NCBI GenBank assembly: GCA_030602665.1
Contig: JAUVZE010000061.1
Coordinates: 1-6,583 of the forward strand
Direction: 5' to 3'
Source: Dehalococcoidia bacterium
GTDB taxonomy: Bacteria > Chloroflexota > Dehalococcoidia > Dehalococcoidales > JAUVZE01
DNA length: 6,583 nucleotides
Under the pieces are notes generated by a model, which saw nothing but the letters and a program-made list of their open reading frames with translations, did not search any database and was not told where the DNA came from. Positions 1 through 3,867 of this stretch are shown here, one piece after another (the stretch's first letter is position 1; every line of letters begins with the position of its first letter). Made by a program: the position numbers and the translations under genes.

Positions 1-377
1 ACAGGTTCCATGACTGTCATATCTGAGTTGAGTATTCTGTGAAGTAGGTAGTTCCCTTGCTTTGTCTTAGAGGTATCATCCTCATATAGAACATACCTGA
101 CCTTAAAACCAAGCTTGGCTGCGGCTGCTGCCAGTTGGACGGAAAGATTGGAGGGGGCACCGAGTACGAATGAATCAATACCTTTCTGTTTAGCATCAGC
201 CATCATGAACTCCAGGTGGCGGCACTTGTTGCCACCCAGAGCTAGCCCTGTCAGGTCATCACGCTTTACCAATATGCGTGGCCCACCTAAAGCCTCTGAT
301 AGATGCTTAGCCTCTACCAGCGGGGTAGGAAAACACCCCAGGCTTACACGGGGTAATTTGGCTATCTGTTCTATCAT
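1..377 (-). CDS. PLP-dependent D-cysteine desulfhydrase / ACC deaminase family protein (partial, N-terminal 125 codons)
   Basis: The 3' part of the gene lies beyond the left edge. Family members are usually about 330 residues, so a little over a third is visible. They are fold-type II PLP enzymes that deaminate or desulfhydrate small amino acids such as D-cysteine or 1-aminocyclopropane-1-carboxylate in the cytoplasm. What I see: an N-terminal PTPLVEAKHLSEALGG segment, VKRDDLTGLALGGNKCR with the expected PLP lysine at K51 (the same number as in ACC deaminase), and GAPSNLSVQLAAAAAKLG at 73-90. The last segment aligns with the family's QSN[HQ]xRQ substrate/carboxylate-binding motif, but H/Q is replaced by L78 and the Arg by V80. 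The ATG at 377-375 follows GGAGGA at 386-381. The VOC gene ends 54 bp upstream on the same strand, so co-transcription is likely. Family assignment is confident. Substrate is unknown, and the altered motif makes a plain DcyD or ACC deaminase label unsafe. Confidence 0.85.
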   Translation of the reverse strand, partial: MIEQIAKLPRVSLGCFPTPLVEAKHLSEALGGPRILVKRDDLTGLALGGNKCRHLEFMMADAKQKGIDSFVLGAPSNLSVQLAAAAAKLGFKVRYVLYEDDTSKTKQGNYLLHRILNSDMTVMEP

Positions 378-431
378 TTTTCCTCCAAATTTTTTTTGCC
401 TTCTAGTCTCCTTGCCCTTTTCTTCCGCTAT

Positions 432-869
432 CTAAACCTTATCCTCAGTCCAGTCTGGTGAGATGCCATATTTCCCCAATTCATCATCGGCCATTTCAAC
501 TAGCTCGATGAATGTATTTTCCGGAGCCCTCAAAAAGGCATACTTTATACCAGGCCGTGAACTAGTTGGCCCGGCCACGAATTCGGCCCCTTTTGACTTT
601 AACTCTGCCACCGTTTGTTCTAGGTTCTCTGTTAGGAGACCGAGGTGATGCAGACCGTAGAGGCGTTCGGTTACACCCCCGGATTCCTCCGCCCCGGTTG
701 AGCCCGATATCCTGAGTCTTAACCCTCCGATGTCAAGGTCCCAGAAGTTTACTCCGCCATACAATACAAAGGACCTGAGGACTTTGGCTCCGAACATCCT
801 CTGGTAGAATTCTACCGCTTTTGCCGGGTCCCGGCTGGTTAAGTGGGTGTGATAGTGTTTGTATGCCAT
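432..869 (-). CDS. VOC superfamily (glyoxalase / bleomycin-resistance / dioxygenase fold) protein
   Basis: A complete 145-residue protein with two beta-alpha-beta-beta-beta modules. Module 1 starts at HYHTHLTSRDPAKAVEFYQR (5-24). Module 2 starts at GLHHLGLLTENLEQTVAELK (72-91) and ends in FLRAPENTFIELVE (112-125). Candidate metal ligands in the usual places are H9 (or H7), H75 (or H74) and E122. VOC enzymes use a divalent metal for isomerisation, epimerisation, ring opening or conjugation, and sequence alone rarely reveals the substrate. The C-terminal extension (about 126-145, acidic, ending SPDWTEDKV) lies outside the fold. The start is set by AAGGAGGA at 880-873, three bases before the ATG. 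It sits between the PAS gene (104 bp upstream) and the PLP-enzyme gene (54 bp downstream) on the same strand, so it may act on a related metabolite. That link is inference. Confidence 0.85.
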   Translation of the reverse strand: MAYKHYHTHLTSRDPAKAVEFYQRMFGAKVLRSFVLYGGVNFWDLDIGGLRLRISGSTGAEESGGVTERLYGLHHLGLLTENLEQTVAELKSKGAEFVAGPTSSRPGIKYAFLRAPENTFIELVEMADDELGKYGISPDWTEDKV

Positions 870-973
870 GCTTCCTCCTTATTGACATATTGACCACGAT
901 TGCTCCTGTCAACTACTGTGGCCATGTTAAAACTCCTGCTCGCTGGCTGTCAATGTCTCTGACAAGCCCAAAA

Positions 974-1366
974 CTACCCCTCATCCAAGAGTCTCTTTTC
1001 GCCCTCTATCTTCTGGAGGTCAGTTATGTCTTGGGTAACCTCAAGGATGCCGATATATTTGCCTGTTTTGTCTTTAACTGGGAAATACCGGATATATATC
1101 TTGCGCCCCTTAAGGTCAATCCAGAATTCGGCTACATCTCTCCGGCCAGATTTTAATTCGCTTACTACCTGCTCTACCTTGTGTAGGCTTTGCTGCGGAT
1201 GGCAGTCCTGCACCTTTCTGCCTATCACCGCCGGAGTCCGTCTAAATATCCTCTTGTCACCCTTGCTGTAATACCTGACGGTATCAGTGTCATCAACGAA
1301 GGTTAAATCTACGGGCAGTGTGTCAAAGATAACCTCAAGCGTCTCAGTCGAAAGTTTTTCCAGCAT
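974..1366 (-). CDS. Stand-alone PAS-domain sensor protein, similar to the PAS domain of DUF438 proteins
   Basis: A complete 130-residue protein that is almost entirely one PAS domain (about residues 8-118). The N-terminal cap is FDTLPVDLTFVDDTDTVRYY, the central helix carries GRKVQDCHPQQSLHKVEQV (49-67), and the last strands are FWIDLKGRKIYIRYFPVKD and YIGILEVTQDITDLQ. The C-terminal 15 residues are a charged helix (QKIEGEKRLLDEG), the usual linker to an output domain, but no kinase, GGDEF or DNA-binding domain follows. From memory, the CHPxxSxxxV motif is typical of the PAS domain found with hemerythrin/DUF438 modules. C55, H56 and H62 could bind a cofactor, which is speculative. The start is fixed by AGGAGGTG at 1378-1371, four bases before the ATG. 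It is the first gene of a probable PAS-VOC-PLP enzyme cluster and might sense a ligand for it. I see no convincing promoter upstream. Confidence 0.85.
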   Translation of the reverse strand: MLEKLSTETLEVIFDTLPVDLTFVDDTDTVRYYSKGDKRIFRRTPAVIGRKVQDCHPQQSLHKVEQVVSELKSGRRDVAEFWIDLKGRKIYIRYFPVKDKTGKYIGILEVTQDITDLQKIEGEKRLLDEG

Positions 1367-1530
1367 GACTCACCTCCTATCTGGTTATTATTCACCGCCA
1401 TCCAGACCGGCCGCACCCTACCCCTTAAAGACATCTTCCCCGAAAGCGATGACGGCTACACCCTCCACACCCCAAGCCTGTCAAGGTAAGGGCTAAAGAG
1501 TTTCTGAAGTTAAGGTAAAATTGGTCTAAA

Positions 1531-1554
1531 AAGGTATTGACAAAGGTATTGACA
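1531..1554. repeat. Perfect 12-bp tandem duplication containing a -35 hexamer
   Basis: AAGGTATTGACA occurs twice with no gap (1531-1542 and 1543-1554). Each copy ends in the -35 consensus TTGACA. The second TTGACA is correctly spaced from a -10 element at 1572-1577. The first is 12 bp further out and has no evident -10 partner, so it may be a simple slippage duplication or a repeated protein-binding site. Confidence 0.85.
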
Positions 1555-1577
1555 AATGCCTTAACATTTGTTATGCT
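1549..1577 (+). promoter_or_regulatory. Strong sigma70-type promoter for a short plus-strand transcript
   Basis: A perfect -35 TTGACA at 1549-1554 is followed by a 17-bp spacer and -10 TATGCT at 1572-1577 (4 of 6 consensus bases, including the key T-A and final T). The predicted start is near 1584. No plausible plus-strand reading frame follows. About 65 bp downstream there is an intrinsic terminator, so the expected product is a small RNA. Confidence 0.65.
1552..1571. promoter_or_regulatory. Operator-like perfect inverted repeat inside the promoter spacer
   Basis: ACAAATG at 1552-1558 and CATTTGT at 1565-1571 are perfect 7-bp inverted arms separated by CCTTAA. The repeat begins within the -35 hexamer and ends at the base before the -10 hexamer. 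A dimeric repressor bound there would block RNA polymerase. The symmetry and placement are direct observations. A regulator is inferred and none is identified. Confidence 0.55.
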
Positions 1578-1598
1578 ATATATGGCAGCTGAAATCAG

Positions 1599-2399
1599 CT
1601 AAAAGCTGGTGGAGGCGGCCGCCTCTGCCCTCTGAGAAGAGGGCTTTTTCTTACGGGTAAATGACAAACCCGTAATTATCTTTTTCGATGCCTCTAAAAT
1701 ATACCTTGGCTTAATCATTTTATAAAGCTTATGTATCCCCCATTTTGCCTGCCAGAGCGTATGGTTATGCCGTAATCGCGCCAGATATGCGCTTATATCG
1801 GCAAGCTGAACAAAGTAAGAATCTTGCGAATGTCTTGAAAAGGGGTCCTCAATGATTTTTACTAGTGGAGCCTGGTAATATCTACCATAATGGCTTGGAA
1901 TCGGATTATATACCCTCATCTTTCTTGATAACATTCTGGTCATCTTTTCGTGGCCTTCATCATTAACAATAATCCCCAATTCCTGTCTTGCTACTAACCA
2001 ATTCTCGTACCTCTGAAGAAACATTGTCCACGCAGTCTCATCGATTTTAACGGTAGATTGAAGTTGGGGAAAGCCTTTGTCAATGCTTACTGTTAGAATG
2101 GCTACCTCTTGGGAAGACCGCAAGAACTCTGCTGTTCTGCTGAAAATTCTGGCCCGGTTTGCGTAATTCAAATTTAACTTTCTAAAATCGCCACTGTTTT
2201 TCCATAAGTCTGTTGCCCGAAAATCAGCTTTTAATGTAAGCCTAAAGTCTCTTTTAAGCCCTTTTCTAAATGCCTTCACTTTCTCAAGGAATATCTTCCA
2301 GTTAGAATCAGCAAGAATGATTCCGCTTAAAGTGAAATACCGAGTTACTGTGAGATTACGCCCTGGGTCACCAGACTCATCAACATAGGCAATGTACAT
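1599..2399 (-). CDS. DUF3800 domain protein (predicted RNase H-like fold)
   Basis: A complete 266-residue protein of a family whose biochemical role I cannot state with certainty. Family hallmarks visible are YIAYVDESGDPG (2-13) with acidic D7/E8, NDEGHEKM with D147/E148, and SYFVQLADISAYLARLRH with Q198 and D201. The spaced acidic residues match the predicted RNase H-like metal-binding core of DUF3800 and suggest a nuclease or related phosphotransfer role (inference). The core appears to end near residue 245. The remaining tail, KKKPSSQRAEAAASTSF, is encoded by a palindrome plus an intrinsic-terminator hairpin that belongs to a plus-strand element. The tail may therefore be a late acquisition through loss of an earlier stop codon. 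The ATG at 2399-2397 follows a weak GAAAGG (2413-2408) at 8 nt. The gene has noncoding sequence on both sides and looks like an accessory insertion between two conserved blocks. Confidence 0.8.
   Translation of the reverse strand: MYIAYVDESGDPGRNLTVTRYFTLSGIILADSNWKIFLEKVKAFRKGLKRDFRLTLKADFRATDLWKNSGDFRKLNLNYANRARIFSRTAEFLRSSQEVAILTVSIDKGFPQLQSTVKIDETAWTMFLQRYENWLVARQELGIIVNDEGHEKMTRMLSRKMRVYNPIPSHYGRYYQAPLVKIIEDPFSRHSQDSYFVQLADISAYLARLRHNHTLWQAKWGIHKLYKMIKPRYILEASKKIITGLSFTRKKKPSSQRAEAAASTSF
1612..1625. repeat. Perfect 14-bp GC-rich palindrome
   Basis: GAGGCGGCCGCCTC is identical to its own reverse complement. It lies inside the 3' coding end of the DUF3800 gene, where it reads EAAAS, and inside the candidate plus-strand RNA, where it can form a 5-bp stem with a GGCC loop. 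Its composition is much richer in GC than the surrounding AT-rich sequence. Confidence 0.8.
1627..1652 (+). terminator. Intrinsic (Rho-independent) terminator, plus strand
   Basis: A perfect 7-bp stem GCCCTCT (1627-1633) / AGAGGGC (1638-1644) with a GAGA loop is followed directly by TTTTTCTT (1645-1652). The T-tract is present only for plus-strand transcription. On the minus strand the same hairpin is followed by GC-rich coding sequence. It therefore cannot serve the DUF3800 gene, in whose coding end it lies, and must end a plus-strand RNA. Confidence 0.75.
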
Positions 2400-2425
2400 C
2401 TGTAGTACCTTTCATCTAGTTACCA

Positions 2426-2451
2426 ACTGTCATACCGGACTGTCATACCGG
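2426..2451. repeat. Perfect 13-bp tandem repeat in the leader of the DUF3800 gene
   Basis: ACTGTCATACCGG occurs twice head to tail (2426-2438 and 2439-2451), followed by one extra G. It lies between the candidate minus-strand promoter and the ribosome binding site of the DUF3800 gene. It could be a pair of protein-binding sites or a slippage duplication. It differs in sequence from the 12-bp tandem repeat at 1531-1554. Confidence 0.85.
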
Positions 2452-2476
2452 GAAGAATACTAAACCTTACCCGACA

Positions 2477-2509
2477 CTTATATATACCACTTCGCCCAAT
2501 TTAAGTCCA
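2477..2509 (-). promoter_or_regulatory. Candidate promoter of the DUF3800 gene
   Basis: On the minus strand two overlapping options exist: TGGACT (2509-2504), 17 bp, TATATA (2486-2481); or CTTAAA (2505-2500), 17 bp, TATAAG (2482-2477). Neither is strong at -35. Transcription would start near 2472-2476 and give a leader of about 75 nt that contains the 13-bp tandem repeat. Confidence 0.35.
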
Positions 2510-2590
2510 GCCCCTTGGTTTGAGATTGGTTAGCAACCTATCCTCCTGCCCCCCTCTTCTTGAGAAGGAGAAAATACTAAAGGAGAGTCA

Positions 2591-2611
2591 AAGAGAGGCT
2601 AAGCCTCTCTT
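2591..2611. repeat. Perfect 10-bp inverted repeat
   Basis: AAGAGAGGCT (2591-2600) and AGCCTCTCTT (2602-2611) flank a single A. As RNA it folds as a 9-bp stem with a TAA loop. No strong T-tract follows on either strand, so it is not a convincing intrinsic terminator. It lies in a cluster of related pyrimidine/purine inverted repeats. Confidence 0.75.
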
Positions 2612-2621
2612 CTAATATTCG

Positions 2622-2649
2622 TCCCCCTCTCCTTTTAAGGAGAGGGGGA
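2622..2649. repeat. Dispersed inverted repeat, copy 1 (CCCCCTCTCCTT arms)
   Basis: TCCCCCTCTCCTT (2622-2634) and AAGGAGAGGGGGA (2637-2649) are perfect 13-bp arms around TT. The same 12-bp arm core recurs at 6557-6582, and the purine arm is followed here by TAAAGGGGGAGGG. Two copies in 6.6 kb suggest an abundant genomic repeat, either REP-like or a small non-autonomous element. No encoded transposase is visible. Confidence 0.8.
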
Positions 2650-2721
2650 TAAAGGGGGAGGGTCACCAATCAAAATATTGAAGGGGGTGAGGTTAAGAAG
2701 CCGCCAGAAAAACTTTCTATG

Positions 2722-2730
2722 TGATAAAAT
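2722..2730 (+). promoter_or_regulatory. Extended -10 promoter for holA
   Basis: TGA followed by TAAAAT (-10 at 2725-2730, 5 of 6 consensus) gives an extended TGn -10 element. No good -35 lies at 16-18 bp, which is common for this promoter class. Transcription would start near 2737, leaving a leader of about 22 nt. Confidence 0.45.
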
Positions 2731-2747
2731 AGAGGGGAGTAAATTAA

Positions 2748-2751
2748 GAGG
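2748..2751 (+). promoter_or_regulatory. Ribosome binding site deciding the TTG start of holA
   Basis: GAGG within AAGAGGAT lies 7 nt before TTG at 2759-2761. No ATG or GTG near the family's expected N-terminus competes with it, and the next residues (LYILLGQDD) match the start expected for the delta subunit. Confidence 0.6.
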
Positions 2752-2758
2752 ATAAACT

Positions 2759-3766
2759 TTGCTATACATACTACTGGGTCAGGATGATTTCTCCCGCCGC
2801 CAAGCGCTTGAGGAAATAAAAAGGGGTATGGGTGACCAGACACTTCTAGCAACCAATACTACCACCCTTGATGGCCAACAATTGACCTTGGAGCAGTTAC
2901 GAACCGTTTGTGAGACGGTGCCCTTTCTAGCGGAAAGACGCTTGGTCATTGTCAATGGGCTGCTGGGGCGGTTTGAGCCTAAAAGTAAATCCAGGCGACA
3001 GGGGAAAACTACGTCTACTGTTAACCAGCAAAATGAGTATAAATCATTTGCTTCCCATATTAGCCAAAAACCCGATAGTACCACTTTGGTGCTAATAGAT
3101 GGTCGGATAGGAAGTAGTAACCCTCTACTCAGGGAACTTTCGGCTAAGGCACAAATAAAGTCCTTTCCCCGGTTGAAAGATGCTGGATTGCGGCAGTGGA
3201 TTGGACAACGGGTGAAGCAGGACGGTGGTAGCATATCCCCTGAGGCAGTGAACCTATTGGCTAAGCTTGTAGGTAGTGACCTATGGATTATGGCTAGTGA
3301 GATTAATAAGCTAGTCCTATTTACCTCCGGGCGTCGTATTGAGGAGGAGGATGTTAGACGGTTAGTAAGCCATGCTCAGGAGGCTAACGTCTTTGCTATG
3401 GTTGACGCTATCCTGGAGTTTAAGGCTGGGGTAGCCGAGCAGTTGCTAGAGCGATTATTGAAGGGTGGTGCTGCCCCTGCCTACCTTCTGGTTATGCTAT
3501 CACGGCAGGTTCAGATGATAGTTCGGGCCAAGGAATTGAGAAACCGGGGGGAATCCGAATCAGTGATTCAAGATAAATTAGGCTTGACCGCGGAGTTTGT
3601 TTTACGTAAGGTGTTAGAACAAGCTGACCGGTATCCAATGAGGCAGATTATAGAGGTATATCATAAGCTTTTAGAGACTGACCTCTCTATTAAGACAGGG
3701 AAGTATAGCGGAGAGCTGGCTCTCAATTTGCTAGTTGCTGACCTGTGCCAACGGCGCCGGAGATAG
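2759..3766 (+). CDS. holA: DNA polymerase III subunit delta
   Basis: A complete 335-residue protein of normal length for the family. The delta subunit is the wrench of the clamp-loader complex and opens the beta sliding clamp at the replication fork. What I see: the N-terminal strand LYILLGQDDFSRRQALEEI, the clamp-contacting region VPFLAERRLVIVNGLLG (54-70), LVLIDGRIG (110-118), LRQWIGQRVKQDGGSISPEA (144-163), LVGSDLWIMASEINKL (170-185), NVFAMVDAILE (210-220), and a C-terminal collar domain with AYLLVMLSRQVQMIVRAKEL (241-260) and TDLSIKTGKYSGELAL (307-322). There is no Walker A motif, as expected for delta. A Lys/Arg/Ser/Thr-rich insert at 74-95 (PKSKSRRQGKTTSTVNQQNE) looks like a flexible loop. 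It starts at TTG with its own ribosome binding site and extended -10 promoter. alaS follows after 101 bp on the same strand with a separate promoter candidate. Confidence 0.92.
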   Translation: MLYILLGQDDFSRRQALEEIKRGMGDQTLLATNTTTLDGQQLTLEQLRTVCETVPFLAERRLVIVNGLLGRFEPKSKSRRQGKTTSTVNQQNEYKSFASHISQKPDSTTLVLIDGRIGSSNPLLRELSAKAQIKSFPRLKDAGLRQWIGQRVKQDGGSISPEAVNLLAKLVGSDLWIMASEINKLVLFTSGRRIEEEDVRRLVSHAQEANVFAMVDAILEFKAGVAEQLLERLLKGGAAPAYLLVMLSRQVQMIVRAKELRNRGESESVIQDKLGLTAEFVLRKVLEQADRYPMRQIIEVYHKLLETDLSIKTGKYSGELALNLLVADLCQRRRR

Positions 3767-3790
3767 GTAGTACCCCTAACTGCCGGCTCG

Positions 3791-3820
3791 TTGACAACTA
3801 GTATCCCTTACACTTAAAAT
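3791..3820 (+). promoter_or_regulatory. Sigma70-type promoter for alaS
   Basis: A perfect -35 TTGACA (3791-3796), an 18-bp spacer and -10 TAAAAT (3815-3820, 5 of 6) predict a start near 3827 and a leader of about 40 nt. alaS can therefore be expressed independently of holA. The leader is too short for a T-box, and no T-box consensus is visible. Confidence 0.6.
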
Positions 3821-3857
3821 CATAGGCGAAGGGTTAATGCTACTAAAATCTATGTGT

Positions 3858-3862
3858 GGAGG
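3858..3862 (+). promoter_or_regulatory. Ribosome binding site deciding the GTG start of alaS
   Basis: GGAGG lies 5 nt before GTG at 3868-3870. The next residues (NSDEIRAAFLGFFEEKGH) match the conserved AlaS N-terminus, so GTG is the start. An ATG ten bases further on (3878-3880) is out of frame. Confidence 0.75.
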
Positions 3863-3867
3863 AATAA

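Larger units (their letters stand above)
1584..1652 (+). ncRNA. Candidate small RNA of about 70 nt, antisense to the 3' end of the DUF3800 gene
   Basis: Bounded by the promoter at 1549-1577 and the terminator at 1627-1652. The predicted RNA can form a series of short hairpins: GCTGA/TCAGC (1589-1600 region), CAGCT-AAA-AGCTG (1596-1608), GAGGC/GCCTC with a GGCC loop (1612-1625), and the terminator stem. GGCAG (1584-1588) can instead pair with CTGCC (1625-1629), which would close a multibranch structure and compete with the base of the terminator stem. From 1599 onward it is complementary to the stop codon and last 17 or so codons of the DUF3800 mRNA. It contains a very short ATG frame of six codons (1582-1602), but the ATG falls at or before the predicted transcription start. 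It matches no RNA family I recognise. A decayed gene start or mobile-element end is an alternative reading. Confidence 0.42.
2400..2758. other. Divergent intergenic region rich in repeats, between the DUF3800 gene and holA
   Basis: These 359 bp contain no gene I can support. From left to right they hold the weak DUF3800 ribosome binding site, a 13-bp tandem repeat (2426-2451), a candidate minus-strand promoter (2477-2509), a degenerate CTCTTCT/AGAAGGAG hairpin (2554-2570), a perfect 10-bp inverted repeat (2591-2611), a perfect 13-bp inverted repeat with CCCCCTCTCCTT arms (2622-2649), two partly similar GGGGG-AGG / GGGGGTGAGG tracts (2653-2662 and 2683-2692), and an extended -10 promoter for holA (2722-2730). 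Short frames crossing it lack ribosome binding sites and family features. Confidence 0.75.

Noticed and set aside
884..953. Promoters for the VOC gene on the minus strand (TTGACA at 912-907 and at 953-948)
   Set aside because: The first has a weak -10 (TATGTC at 889-884), and its start would fall inside the ribosome binding site. The second pairs only with TTAACA (930-925), a poor -10. The -35 matches may be chance in a TTGACA-rich stretch.
1387..1415. AATAAT -10-like element for the PAS gene
   Set aside because: No -35-like sequence lies at a suitable distance and the transcript would begin next to the ribosome binding site, so it was not listed as a promoter.
1430..1490. Short minus-strand frame reading QAWGVEGVAVIAFGEDVFKG between stops, upstream of the PAS gene
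   Set aside because: It looks protein-like but is only 20 codons between TGA and TAG, has no clear ribosome binding site, and matches nothing I recognise. It could be the eroded end of a lost gene, which cannot be shown from this window.
2541..2693. CRISPR array
   Set aside because: The repeats are inverted, of differing sequence and without regular spacers, so they do not form a CRISPR pattern.
2779..3234. Open frame of 151 codons on the minus strand inside holA
   Set aside because: It is fully contained in a well-supported gene on the other strand, and its translation has no family features. The same holds for the frames opposite alaS and the plus-strand frames opposite the VOC, PAS and PLP genes.
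3767..3867. T-box riboswitch or other leader control of alaS
   Set aside because: The interval is only 101 bp, the predicted leader is about 40 nt, and neither a T-box consensus nor a terminator/antiterminator pair is visible.
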